Positions 35,400 to 47,826 of a stretch of DNA of 64,000 nucleotides are shown here, piece by piece. This DNA comes from Incurvaria masculella. Taxonomy: Eukaryota > Arthropoda > Insecta > Lepidoptera > Incurvariidae. Within the stretch, counting starts at the first letter, position 1. Each line of letters starts with the position of its first letter. Under the pieces are notes generated by a model, which made no database searches, had not been told where the DNA came from, and saw nothing but the letters and a program-made list of their open reading frames with translations. Where the stretch lies: NCBI GenBank assembly GCA_946894095.1, contig OX335653.1, positions 16,931,001-16,995,000 of the forward strand, written 5' to 3'. The position numbers were made by a program, and so were the translations under genes.

Positions 35400-38300
35400 G
35401 GCCTTTTATGACCTTGAGAAACATAACCTCAAATTTTACACACCAAAAAGAGGCAAAGTGTGAAGTCTAAAATCACAAAAATGAGACAGATGTGATCACG
35501 TTGAAAGCTTTACCCCGTTCACGATGTTGGGAAGCAGCGCGCCGACCCCGGGGCTCGGAGCGCACTCCGTTCCGATGGACACTAACATTCTGTTTTCTCT
35601 CTTCTCGTTAACCCGGCTAGGCTTGGAGTGCTAACCGGGGCGGAGGTAGCGTCGCGCCGGCTGCTGGATGCTGCGCTCCCATGTGTCACCGTAACACCTC
35701 CCATCGGGATTGCCTCGCCGAACACAGTAGCTATCGGGGCTCACCCTAACATCTATGTATAATAGTCTAACTATTAACAAACTATATGCCTGTTATGTTT
35801 ATAACGAGATTGATCTTATTAACACTGTAAATGGCACACGCCGTCGACTATTTTCTATTGTACCGTATCGTCTAGCTTGTTCGTACACGTTTTTCGAGTA
35901 GAATTTTGATACGCACGAAAATTTACTATCGCTAGGATTTAACATACCTTTCACTATCGGTGGGGACACCGACCAAACCTGGCAATACATGTGATTCTCT
36001 CTCTGATCTTTCTTCGACACTGCTTTTTGACATTTCAAATTTATATTCATCTTTTCAAAATGTCTCAACAAACCTAGTTGTGTTGGTCCAGAGATGTGAA
36101 AGTACCTTCAATGGATTTTCTTTTTTATGTCAAAAAGTTCTGTCGAAGTCTTTGATGGGCACATAATTCTACGTTAGCCCAGAAACCGACATTTAAATGC
36201 CTATGTAACATTACTCCAAGATGAATATGTTACAAAATAATTTTTTTTAAGGCAGGCATTGCATATTTTTGTGCATTTTAAACGTTGGTTGTTTTCCATA
36301 AGTGTTAAAAAAAACTTGATGTGTCTTCTACAAGGAGGTATTGAGCTTGCTACAAGAGCGGATCGAAGTAAGTAATCGCAGGTAATTCAGTCCTAAGTTA
36401 TAATGGTGTTGCATTAGTTACTTATATCTTTAAAATAAACATATTTATATTGTGGACTGATATATTGGAGTTTATAATGAGTCTAAATCTAGAAATACTT
36501 TCCATAGTTTTGTTGACCTATGAATTTCTTTTGAAACTTATTTGTTGTCACATTTAGGTAATGTATTTACAAAAGTGAAATGCCAAAGAATGAAGCAAGA
36601 GTAATTTTCCTTATTTTGTCGGAAAGTACAACTCCCTCCAGCATACTCGTAATGTGCACGAATACAAGAATTATTCAACATTCTTAGGTCAATAATATTA
36701 TGACTTGTTCTTTATGTTAGAGGTTTATTGAAATACCTTTATTTTCTCTAGATTATTCAGTAGTGTAAAGTTTATAGAATACTTAATTCTATAGTTGCGC
36801 ATCCCAAGTGCCTTATTTAATGTACAATGTTTCCTCGATACTTATATATTAATATAAATCTAAAGATTTTTGTTAAAACTAAATATTAATTCATTGTTTT
36901 AACATAGGCGAGATTAAATTATTGTTTATAGATGTAGTTTATAAGGTTGATAAATTTCTTTTTTTATTGTTACAGTTTATATTGTAGGTTATAATGCTTT
37001 ATATGGATGCAACTAAATAATCTCTTATATCACACTCACAAGGAATCTCACCAAACCAAGATGTGCTTAATGCAGTTTATTCTATGTATTATTTGCTTAA
37101 AGCATTTACAATATCTAAAATCTCTTTAAATAAGTGTTTGGTTTCAAAACCAACCTACATAAATGAACGTTCGATCTTATCTATATTTAAATCACATTTT
37201 GTACATTGTACAGAACCTACTCATATGAAATATATTTTGATGAGCAGGTCAAAACGCCAAGTATGTCAACTTTATTATGGTGGAAAGCATTACTTGGCAA
37301 GTTTTAAAATTAAATATAAAGTATTTGAATAAATTTTTTTTTATTATGGTAAACATTTTTAAAGCAATAACGGCAGTTTGACTCTCAGTTTCCTACCAGA
37401 CACAAGTCATGTTCTCAGCAATGTTTTGCAAGTAAGTAGTCATAATAGATCTGTAATTCGAGATTATGGTATTAACAAATGGATAAAAAAATTCTTAATA
37501 ACTACTTTAAATTCAGCATAAAGTATATGTAGGTCTATGTATCGGTAAGCTAATTTTATATTCTCGTGTTCAAGTTTTTTAAATACTGTTGATACAGTAA
37601 TAATACTTTTATTTAATGGTTGTATGTTCTATGCAATTACTTTTCAAACAGTGCATGGTAAATGTGTTCTACCATATAGGAACTCTAAAGGTGCGTACAC
37701 AAATATATGTATCATGCCCCGATATCGAGGAACAGTAACACATCCCCAAAGTATACCTGTAGTCATTGGACGAACTAAAAATAGCCCCGTTATTGGTATC
37801 GTCGGCGCATCTTGATCATGGCTTCTGTCAGTGTAAGCCTGTAAGCAATCTATCTTTTTTTTTTCATCTCTTCCACATCACACTTAACTTCATGGGCCAA
37901 TCTTCATTTCTTCGTTCTTGACACATTTTTTAAAGTGTTTCCGTTGCCATACTTCCTTGAAGTTTCTCCTATCTGTAAAATAAATAAATCAACACTAAAC
38001 CCGTCGATGAACCTAATGATATTTTGGCCACTACATTTACCGAAATCAATACCAAATCCCATAGTAATGATGAAAATGCCCACTCGCAACATATTGTGAG
38101 TCCTTTCAACAGGGCGTAATTCGAATCGCTACCAAATCGGGTCCACGTTCCCATATCGAGGTGTCATGTAATAGAATGACGACCATGTATCCAATGCGAC
38201 CAAAATGGGGATATGAAATAAGCTAAGTGTGAAATGGTTAGCCAGGTGTTCACATGTGTCATCGTTGTAGGCGGGGCTACGGGCGGTGATTAGTTACGAT

Positions 38301-41059
38301 ACCAACTTCGCACCCCACGTCAGGAAGTTGACTCAGGCTGCCCCCTTTCCCCGTAACCATAAAAATGAGGACTCTTCTGGGTTACCTGCTCACTGCTAAA
38401 AAGTTGCGTTCTTGTTACCCTCGTGAATACAGAGCGGTGATACGAAGGCATACGTATGTTAACGCAGCTACATGCTACATTTCAGTAATTTCTAAAACTA
38501 TTACACTTTCAATAAAATAAAGTTCAGCAGCTGTGCATGTAGAAAAAAGTTTGGGGCATTTATACTGTCGTTTCGCATCTTCACATATGTGTTAGGTTTG
38601 AAATAGAAACTCATTTTCTAGCTAGAAGGAAATAGTCGAGTATAATATATGCTTAATCAGTTCTTACTGAGCTGAACTATATTCTTAAGCAGTGCTTAGA
38701 TAATTTACCGTCCAACGTTATCCAGAAGTACTTAAAAATTTCATATCTGCTGGTCTTAAAGCTATTTTCATTTTATATGCTTTTTTTCCAAGGTAATTTT
38801 TTTCCTCTGTTATTGCACAAAAAAGTTAAGTTATTTATTTACAAACCTGTCTAAAATACAAAGCCGCATTTACAGTAAGTATATTATTTATGACATAAAA
38901 TAGAAGTGATTTATATTAGGCAGTTTTCATTATATTTCATGAAACTGTTTATGTATTGCCATAATATAGTTAAACACCTCGATAACATGAGGTAAAACAT
39001 GCTGAAATATTTTCGTAAATATATGAACTGAAGTAGTTTCAGCTACAAATTCAAACAAAACAGTGACCCAACCTAACGAGGAATTCCATCATATGTCATT
39101 GAATGGAATTTTACAGTAATGTCTGCAGAAATATTTAAATTAGGGTGTTTCAAAACGAGAAAGTGTTATTAGAGAACATATAATTGTATTGAAACATGTT
39201 TTGTGCCATCAGCGGGCGGCGGTAATCTGTCTTTGTACTTATTATAAAGTTTATGGCAATATTTTGATGATAATTTTGTTGAAATTGGGTGCCTCATATT
39301 AAATTCTAGGGTATTTTTTATATGCAATAAGTATTATTTTCTAGAATGGAAAGATTATATTGAATATTGTGGTAGATTAGGAATGAGAGATTGTGGCAGG
39401 TTATTGATAACTGTTTCGATGTGTGTACTCGACTTGGTATTTAGTAAAATCAGAAAATCTCAATATTTTTGTTTTATTTATCCAACATCCATTGTTTTCG
39501 CAATCCAGAATCAAAACTCCATGATGTCCAAAAATCCTCTTAATTTAAATAAAATAAATAAATGTAAGGCAATGTTTCATCAAATGTCATTGTTTCAAAT
39601 ATTTTTACGAATTTTGCAGAAATTGAATCTTATAAAAACCGTGTCGATCAGTTAATTGTTTGTTCATGATCCATAGGCAGCACACTGCATTCGGATTTGT
39701 CTTATCTTGTTATTCTGCCACATATGTGGCAGATATGTATTATTGAGGCACATATGTAGTTACCGCCTTTGAATAAGGTATTAGGTTTTAGCCAGTTCAG
39801 CATTCACAACGAAGAAGAAACTTTGCTGGATTTTTTTTCAATGTCTACATAGTCTTAAGTTTACAAAAGTGTTTGCCACTATTTACAGACATACGGGTTA
39901 TTGGTACCCATTTGTATGAGATTTTTTTATCATTTATAAGAGAAAAACACAGATAAATACATTAAATGAATATGAATTCGTAAAAATCTACAGTTCATGC
40001 CGTATGCGACGGTTCATGACAAATATCAGTTTATTTTGCAAAGACTATGTCAGCAAACTAACATGTTGCCGATTGAAGCAGGCCAGTCCCCACAAACAGC
40101 ACCCGTTCACTAGCATCACGCCGGGTTTAGCCATATAGATAAAAATGAAGGACATATGCCAACTAGTGAGCCTACAATGAGACCAGTCTCCAATTTTCAA
40201 AATCTACCAACCCAACTTAAATGTACTTGCCACGTGCAAACATTATTCGTCGCCATATTGAAGTCTTGTGGTTGGAAACAGACTTGACAAACGAATTTTT
40301 AGAGCACATTTGCGTGCGGTCGCCATATTTCGACTGTTAGGCATATGGCAAGCTGCCGGATTTCCACACAAGTATACGGCCACTTTACGGCGGAGACTTG
40401 ATATCGCCCGCATGACACTTCCCCTTCCGTTCCCCTCATGGATCAATATATAACAGTGACAAAACTAATTCAGCAAAAACTTGCCAAGTGCAAGTCGGAC
40501 TCGCACACGAAGCTCAAAATTATTTATTTCAACTTAACTTAATTTGAACACATATAGCTTTTTTAAATGTAATTATAATGAGTATAAAAAAACGGATTGA
40601 TACGCAGAATACTGATTTTGCAAAATTGACAATTCGTTTTCCCTTCGTCGCTATTTGAAAACTATTTACACAGAAGTCAGTAGTTCACTTGGCAATCAGT
40701 CTTTATAGGAAAATCCATATATGTCTCCGATTTTGATCTTGTGGAAATCTGAAATAATACCTAAATATATTTTTAAATTGTTGAATCATTTACGCTGGTC
40801 ACCTAATATGTGATTAATTAAACCCAAAATAAAAATAAAAACCAATTAACCAACAGCAGACTGTTACTTTATATTATTATAAAATAACGTTTAGTACACT
40901 ATAATACTTATATGAATATCGAAATAAACAATATTAGAACCTTTTATCGTTGCTTGTGCCAACCCTGTTTGCGCCTTTACAGTAAGTGCATTTACAAGAA
41001 AGCTTTGAGAGAATATGAATAAAAAATATTCTGAATGTGCTTGTACTCATACATGGAAT

Positions 41060-41330
41060 GTGATCTGCATCTGCAGATGTGTCGCAGAAGTGGGTTGTGG
41101 TGTGGGGATATGTAAGTTAGATTGGGTTAGGTTAGGTTAAATGTCCCGCCCTACACCTTCGCACTTCCGCGTATAGTGGCGACGAATCTGCGAAGAGTCC
41201 GCAGCTGCATCGCCAGCGACGGAGCTGCGGCCGGACCGCAGATGCCTCGCCGGCGATGGAGATATTGGCGATGAAGTTTGGCGACGGAGATATTGACGAT
41301 GTAGATTCAGGGCACCGATAGACGATAAAC
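41060..41330 (-). repeat. Relative of the TTAGG-containing inverted repeat
   Basis: Has gatatgtaagttagattggg followed by a short TTAGG run (ggttaggttaggtt), then gcgacggagctgcggccgga also found at 13962, and gatattggcgatg units like the array at 13871. Confidence 0.65.
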
Positions 41331-41655
41331 TACTCCCGCCATTGACGTCCCGCATTCCGAAATGCTTACATTTCAAATATCGCAGAGAAAGCGAATACAG
41401 TGAATACTTGTGTTCCGAATTAATATCACTGCTCATAGCTACAATCGCACGATACCAAATCGAAATGAATTTGAGCAGACTGTGATTGAGATTGAAAATA
41501 ATGTATTCCCTAGTATTGTATACATATTTCCTCGTCTCTTCTGGTGAAAGGTAAACGGGTGAGTCAGCTAACTTATAGTCTATAGAAGTAGACCTTAAGT
41601 TTTTGTGTGATTATGTTTTTGTTGTATTATGGGTTTGTGTTTTATTTCATTACTT

Positions 41656-41820
41656 AGGGCCGAGTGCACGAAAGAAAAAAAAACAAAATCAACGTCAAAG
41701 TATGATCAAACACGTCACTTTGTGTGGACAGTATGGAAGGAACTCTATGCGGTACACTAAAAGTGACGTGTTTGAACATTGATTAACTCAGCCGTTTTTT
41801 CGTGCAACCGGGGCTTAGGG
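41656..41820 (+). repeat. Single arm of the foldback MITE family
   Basis: gggccgagtgcacgaaagaa to cgtgcaaccggggctta, collinear with 20908-21070. Confidence 0.75.
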
Positions 41821-42002
41821 TAGAGAGCACCATCTCTGGTTAGCATCCTAATCTAATGTATCCGTCCTTATTTTTTTCTTGAAGAAGAAAGATGATAAGA
41901 AAAGAGCTATAATACTAACCAGAAATGGTGCACTCGGGCCTTAGGATGCGTGTCTGTTTATGCAACCGAGTTTGCATTTTCTGTGTTTGAGTACTTATTC
42001 TA

Positions 42003-42985
42003 AAAAGGAAAGGATAGGGGAAAGGGGATTTATTTAAAGCGACGCATACAGGCGTCTTAGCTTATGGGGACGTGGTGCTGTCGCTCTATTACTGACCTGA
42101 GGACTCCGGTCTTTATTATGTACATATGATATTTCGCTAAGGCGAGTGTCTGTTAGTAACGGGTTTCGTTGACCATAGCCTAGATATGCATCACCAAGGG
42201 CTTGCAGGTCTTGCACTTGAAGTTCAGCCAGACGCTTGAGCATCTGGTTGTTGAGATCGTGCGCCCGAAGGTGCCAGGGATCCCAGTCCAGTATATCCCA
42301 CAGCATCTCCGTGGGCATACTTCTCGGGAAGTGTCCGCTAGTTTTGAGTGCCATACGGGATTGACGTTCTATTTTTAGTCGGTTCGTGAAGCTGTACCTA
42401 GAGAGTAGTTGTATGGTGCCGTAGTCTAAGACCGGAAGGAGGCAGGCTTAGATGACGAGCAGCTTCACCTCGACGGCGACTTTGGAGTACCAACCGATAA
42501 TGGCCCCAAGGGCTCCTCGGATTCTTCTGGCTTTGTTCACGAAATGACCTGAGTTATTTTCGCTGATGTCTGCACGTTGAACGATCGCGGCCTGCACGAG
42601 AGCGTCTATGGTTACGTCTTCATTGTTCCATTCTTCTATATGGGGAAGTCTCCGTATCGGTGCTTTGAGGCAGCGCTGTATGCGCCACATCTTGGCTCTG
42701 TTTTCTGTTGGGTCTTCTATTATTTTGGTCCACGTCTGTTCTCTGAGTGAGGAGAGCGCCTTTGCCACTTCTTTCTTGAGTCTATTGTGTTCGTGTCTAG
42801 CCGCATGTCGCCTACTATCCAAGCAGAGGCTTCATAGCCAGGCCTTGCTCCTGGCTCGGTTGCGCTGTTTGATGAGAGCTTGTATTTCTTCAGGGAGACA
42901 CTCGCGTCTGTTCAGCGGTTTGAGTGGTGCGTGCTCGTCCATTGTTCTTTTGATGGCTTGTTCAAGGATGACGATGTGAGCAGAC
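42003..42985 (-). mobile_element. Internally deleted jockey-like LINE fragment
   Basis: Minus-strand frames start upstream of the RT (EEIQALIKQRNRARSKAWL, TENRAKMWRIQRCLK), then jump directly to the post-RT region (NKARRIRGALGAIIG) and continue to the C-terminus (RMALKTSGHFPRSMPTEMLW). The RT core with its YXDD-type motif is absent, yet the frame reads through the junction. A few stops (e.g. 42448, 42823) show decay. Confidence 0.75.
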
Positions 42986-43130
42986 TGTGCCCCGGTTGCA
43001 CGAAGAAACGGCTGAGTTATTCAATGTTCAAACACGTAGAGTTCCTTCCATACTGCCCACACAAAGTGACGTGTTTAATCATACTTTGACGTTGATTTTG
43101 TTTTTTGCTGTTTCGTGCCCTTTGTCTCGA
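42985..43130 (-). repeat. Single arm of the foldback MITE family, minus strand
   Basis: tgccccggttgcacgaagaa through acacaaagtgacgtgtttaa to cgtttcgtg-type end, inverse of 20908-21070. It abuts the LINE fragment. Confidence 0.7.
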
Positions 43131-43176
43131 GAGTGGTTATTCCAGGCCTAGAATTAACTAAAAAAAAATTTTACAT

Positions 43177-43414
43177 AAAAAAATAACCGACTTCAAAGAA
43201 AAACTCTAAAAAGTAAATAATAATTACCATTTTTGTAGTTACGATTATTGTTATATTTTGAGTCGGCGTCAGCTGGGCACGCGCTGCGCCAATCAAGAGA
43301 ACCTTAGCTACCTTGGCTGACACCGACTCAAAATATAACAATAATCGTAACTACAAAAATGGCAAATATTTTTTACTTTTTAGAGCTTTTTCTTTGAAGT
43401 CGGTTATTTTTTTA
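43177..43414. repeat. Foldback MITE, 90-bp arms, 56-bp spacer
   Basis: aaataaccgacttcaaagaa at the left is matched by ttctttgaagtcggttattt at the right, and the arms pair through tagttacgattattgttata. The spacer contains cacgcgctgcgcc. A gaagtcgtt relative of the terminus recurs at 43759. Confidence 0.85.
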
Positions 43415-44095
43415 TTATTTTTTTTTCATTTGTTTATTTTTAGTGAATCTGAAGTACACTTACTAATTTGTACACGTCCTTTCCAATAAAAAAAGAATCA
43501 CCGAAATCGGTTGGCGTTATATTGAGTTATTCGTCCATTTGTCGTGCACATCTTAATACAAATTTAAGACTTATATGATTTTCTCATGGATGTCATTGTC
43601 AGAACTTAACCAAATTAAAATGGGACTACTGGGGAAGCACTAGCTTTCATTTAAAAAAATAATCATCAAAATCGGTTCACCCAGGCAAAAGTTATGAGGT
43701 AACAAACATAAAAAAAAACAAAAAAACATACAGACGAATTGATAACCTCCTCCTTTTATGAAGTCGTTTAAAAACGGCGAAGGTGCTTCGTTTTTTCAGA
43801 ATACAAGTGCATACGATCAGAGAACTACAGATAAACAGGCTTAATGACAGCTCGTTGTCGTTCCTCACGTCCTTTATGTCAAAATGACGTTCACGGGAGT
43901 GAATATAAGCAATTCGGAACGGTGGTGTACGCGTATCTTGTGAATTCTCCGCAATATACGCATTTCGGAATGCAGTGCTAGCTAGACTGTTCAGAACAGT
44001 CCGCGTGGTTAAAACTGTCACTGCCACTGTCAAAAATCTGTCCTCACGTAACTCTGTGTCTGTGTTTATTAGCAAACGAAGTCGGGTATTTGAAA

Positions 44096-44257
44096 ATGTT
44101 TTGCCGTGCACTCCGACAGATTCGACCTGCGCTGTTCGTGCGCTTGTCTACACCTTGTGCGACACCCAGATATTATAACCTACCGAACGCTACCACTCTC
44201 TTGTACGAACACAGCTACAACCTCAAACCACAACGATGTAAATCATATTCGAAACAG
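44096..44257 (+). CDS. MTRES1-like exon 1 (presequence)
   Basis: ATG at 44096, 54 codons, donor gtacctaa. It encodes the basic, amphipathic N-terminus. Confidence 0.78.
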
Positions 44258-46562
44258 GTACCTAAACCATCAACCTATCGGACATTAGGGTTCAATTTAT
44301 CTTTTGTAATCAGGCTAAATGTGATCACATCGCTGCAATAACACTTGCGTTTAGCTCGATTTAGCTTTGGTAAATAAAAATATGGTCAAAAATGATTTCC
44401 CATCAATTCCAAACACTTGGAATTCATGGGCGAACGAACTGTATTCCGCTGGCCGCAGCTAATCTGTGAAGCTAATCACTCGCCTCGCCACTCCCTGCCC
44501 AGGAGCAGCGGGACACAAGCAGCGAGGAGACGGAGGGAGACCCGACACTTTCGCGTGACTCCAAGCTTGTCAACTTCCAGTCGCCGTCCATGCGCATGGA
44601 CATTGTTCTTAAATCTGCTCTCAGCATTGCGAGAAAGTAGGTGGCAAACTTCTACACCTTTTTTTCAAATTGGTATTACTTAAGGTGGCCCTTCCTGGCG
44701 GGACTAACTCATTCGCGGGCACGGTACTGTTCTACTGTTCTGGGACCTTCTGTTTTAAAGAAAAAGTTAGGCTCCGTGACGAGGATAATGCAAGAAGTCA
44801 ACAAAACAGACAATACGCTTAGTGTTTGATTTGGTAAGTTTTACGAAAATATTAATTACAAAACAACATATAGCTAAAAGTAAATTACGGCCCCTGTAGT
44901 CAAAAGTTAATCGACAACCAAATTGATTACAAATCTGCATGAAGCAAGCTACATCCGATGACTAATCTTTTTGAGATGTTTTTGTTTTATCGTTGAGTAA
45001 TCCATTGCCAAAATTATTGTATACTATGCGGAAAAAAATCGAAATTTCGGACCTTATAACTTATAAATCAAATACTATTTTACAATGCCAATGGTCATCA
45101 GACATCTAGTTCGATCAAATAAAGCCGTTTTGAGTATAATTTTGGATCTCTGACAAGATATATGCGCATGATCTTCTTTCCACGTTTGTATGGGGAGTCG
45201 ATCGGGAAGGCCCATCTTAAGATAAAAATGCAAGATTCACATTAGCAAACCTAGCTGGGTGATTCCATTTTAGACATATTTAGAGGTCCACCTCTAATGA
45301 ATTGTAGAAAATTACATGAGGTGTTTTGGGACACCTAACAGAAGTGGGGCTTTAGAGCATTTTTCCGTTAAAGTAATTATCGATAATTAGACCGATAAGA
45401 TATCGATTTTAAAAATATTCGGATGATAGAGCGCCATACTGTACGGTCACAGCACACCACTTTTTTCTGATGCTCGCTGATTACAGGTGCTACGTACCAG
45501 ACCTTGAAGAATTTCATCGATTTGGTCGTTGTACGTTTTCCTAGGCCGCCCCGGCCCCGCCACTTCCGCTAACTTCTGCTGCATAAATTTGTTTCGCAAT
45601 TTTTTCGGCTTCCATTCGTTCTATATGTCTCCATATGTTCTTCGTAAGCTATTGAAGACGTACTGACCGATCTTTACCTTGATACATACATACAATCTGT
45701 CATGATGATGCCATATCGCGGTCGGAGCTGCCAGATATTGGTATAGAAAATAGACCAAAACTAAACCGGAAGTATAATGATAAAATATTTTATTAGTAGC
45801 ATAATTAATTTTACTATATACGGAGTGTATTTAGTTTAATGTCACAGTCGTAAATCTGCAATAAAAGCAATACACTGTGACATTAATCATTTAGCTGAAA
45901 TAGCAAGATAGGATTAAAATGTCGTTACCTATTACAGCGAAAATACGCAACATCTGACAACACTGAGAACAACATGTTATGAACTTTTTTAAAAATAATA
46001 ATCCTTTACATGTTTGCCTATTGGTATCGGTCTTTATCAATGTACTCTTTAATGTGATTTTGATTTCGGCATTGTCCTTTAAGCAGTGTTAGCAACGTTT
46101 TTCTTATATAGACTGAAAACTGGAATTTCACAAGAATGAACGGTATAAATATAAATAACTATTAATTGTTTGTATTTTATTTCAGCAAAGTCGAGAAATT
46201 GTTCTACGAAAGCAAAATTAGACTGAACGGGAAAAAAGTGTTGAAAAAAAGTGTTCAGGTATGTAAGAATGCAGGCACCATTCTCACAAAATGGTTTCCA
46301 TAAAGATGCCAAAGAGAATGCATTGGATCGGAGGCAATTGAATGCAGGCTTTCTATTGCAGATACATGTAGGTGACGAAATCGACATTATAAAGGGCCCG
46401 AGCCAGCAGAACCCGGATCACCTGTACGTGTCTCGAGTTGAGATCATGGATGCAACGGCCGGTGAGACAAGCATCATCATCACCGCACGTCGCTTCAAGT
46501 CGTTACTCATTGAAAACTATGAAAATGACCCCTATCGGCCTACCTCTGAGGATAGTAATTAA
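44096..46562 (+). CDS. MTRES1/C6orf203-like mitochondrial S4-type RNA-binding protein (complete, four exons)
   Basis: Exons 44096-44257, 44503-44636, 46186-46258 and 46362-46562 join in phase (0,2,0) to 189 residues plus stop. Residues 1 to about 50 are rich in Arg, Ser and Leu with almost no acid (MFCRALRQIRPALFVRLST), as in a mitochondrial presequence. The C-terminal half has the family's S4-like domain: MRMDIVLKSALSIARN, KVEKLFYESKIRLNG, KKSVQIHVGDEID, then RRFKSLLIENYE near the end. In vertebrates MTRES1 binds mitochondrial RNA and polymerase and protects transcription and translation under stress; a similar role here is inferred. The gene faces MCM9 tail to tail with a 117-bp gap. Intron 2 holds a full TTAA MITE. 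The start is the first ATG that yields the presequence. Confidence 0.88.
44503..44636 (+). CDS. MTRES1-like exon 2
   Basis: Acceptor ctccctgcccag, donor gtaggtgg. An acidic linker (EQRDTSSEETEGD) leads into MRMDIVLKSALSIAR, the first helix of the S4-like fold. Confidence 0.88.
44680..45220 (-). mobile_element. TTAA MITE, full-length copy in MTRES1-like intron 2
   Basis: Begins ttaaggtggcccttcctggc and ends gaaggcccatcttaa, with TTAA at both ends; 541 bp, reverse orientation to the copy at 49001. It starts 44 bp after exon 2. Confidence 0.88.
46186..46258 (+). CDS. MTRES1-like exon 3
   Basis: Acceptor tattttatttcag, donor gtatgtaag. Encodes KVEKLFYESKIRLNGKKVL, the most conserved RNA-binding stretch of the domain. 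Confidence 0.92.
46362..46562 (+). CDS. MTRES1-like exon 4 with stop
   Basis: Acceptor ttctattgcag; 66 codons and TAA. Contains HVGDEIDIIKG and the RRFKSLLIENYEND end. Poly(A) signal aataaa follows at 46618. Confidence 0.92.
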   Translation: MHVGDEIDIIKGPSQQNPDHLYVSRVEIMDATAGETSIIITARRFKSLLIENYENDPYRPTSEDSN

Positions 46563-46679
46563 AACTCACATAAAACAGTTGGTGTTTATTTAGTAAAAAA
46601 TATTGTAAATAACTAGAAATAAAATAATATCATCAAATAAACCATGATTTAGTTATTTATTTGCATAAATTACCTCATC
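46563..46679. terminator. Shared 3' region with opposed poly(A) signals
   Basis: aataaa on + at 46618-46623 serves the MTRES1-like gene. aataaa on - (tttatt at 46585-46590) serves MCM9. Each signal lies past the other gene's likely cleavage point, so the mature 3' ends should overlap by some tens of bases. Confidence 0.7.
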
Positions 46680-47826
46680 TTATAAGTCCAGGTCAACTTC
46701 ACAATCGGAACTTTCAAACATTGATATTTGTGAATTGGCAACTGAATTAACTTGAACACCAAAAGATATCGTTTTATTTTCTTCCAATAACTTTACTATT
46801 TTTACAGGTTTTGAGTTTGTTGTGTCATCAGACACTGAGTGTTCAATCTTCACATTAGGTTCGTAGAATTTGCTCATGTCACATTTTTTATCAAATTTAA
46901 ATTGTTTGAGTTTATTTTCTCTCAATATACCATTTGTATTTATTTCTATACTTTTGCTTACACTAGGTTTTTCTAATTTAAGAGGCTCTTCTTCAACTGA
47001 TGGTGGTGTAACTATTGATAGATTCTCACTTGTCTTTTTAACTTCTTCATCTTCAAAACCCATGTTTATGTCTAAATCTACAAAAACATCATTGACACTC
47101 GGCACATGATTAAGAATGTTTACGCACTCCAAATTGTCTTCAGACGAATCTGAATACACAGTTGCACTTTTCGTTTGTTTGCACTGTATTTTTTCCCGTT
47201 TATTATTGTTACTGTTCTTTTTATTTTTTAAAGATTTATTAGAATCACTGTCTTCATAATTTTGATTATCAATAATGACCTCTTTTCTTTTTCTCTTTTT
47301 CACTTTAACTGTTGGCTGATTAAAAGCCTTATTCAATGACGAATGTTTCTTTAGTGTGGCCGCTAGTTTTGTATTCATATCTATAGCCTTTTCACATTCT
47401 GCTTTGCTCGGTCCTTCGGCAATGTTCTCTACCATTATCTCTTCAGGTTTCTTGTGAAAGTACGAGCTAGTCACCAGCGAGCATGACAGCGGAACATTAT
47501 CTTCAACAGCATCATATTTGGCGAACAATCGATGACTTCCTTTGTCGAGTTCACTTTCGAGAGTGGCTCGATCGACATCGAGCAGTCGGCTGTAGTGGAG
47601 GAGCTCCTCTTCCCAGATGGCGGGGAGGTGGAGGCGGGCAAGGAAGTCGCGTGCCGTGAGCAGGTAGTGGAGGTCGGGATAGGAGGGGAAGGTAGAGTGC
47701 AGGGGATCGGGTGCGTCGCGCAGCGCGCACGACTGCATGGACAGGTCCACGAGGCTGACGGCCGTGATGGCGTCCATGGGGGTCACACGCTCCCGGTACA
47801 TCAGCCGACAGTGAGCCTGCGACAAC
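46680..47826 (-). CDS. MCM9: MCM9 exon 12 (C-terminal domain and tail)
   Basis: Acceptor gtgtatgcag. [20 protein letters not shown] continues the AAA+ lid, [12 protein letters not shown] is MCM9-typical, and a Ser/Lys/Glu-rich tail of about 270 residues follows with a basic cluster. Confidence 0.94.

Larger units (their letters stand above)
33068..40000 (+). other. Probable long how 3' UTR and following intergenic DNA, repeat-poor
   Basis: AT-rich, no convincing coding exon, and far fewer mobile elements than the rest of the window. Long 3' UTRs are usual for How/QKI genes. Exceptions are the hairpin at 35315 and a related fragment near 39720. The true poly(A) site cannot be chosen from sequence. 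Confidence 0.45.

Noticed and set aside
37063..37332. 89-codon open frame
   Set aside because: AT-rich composition and no family resemblance; probably chance in a UTR or intergenic stretch.
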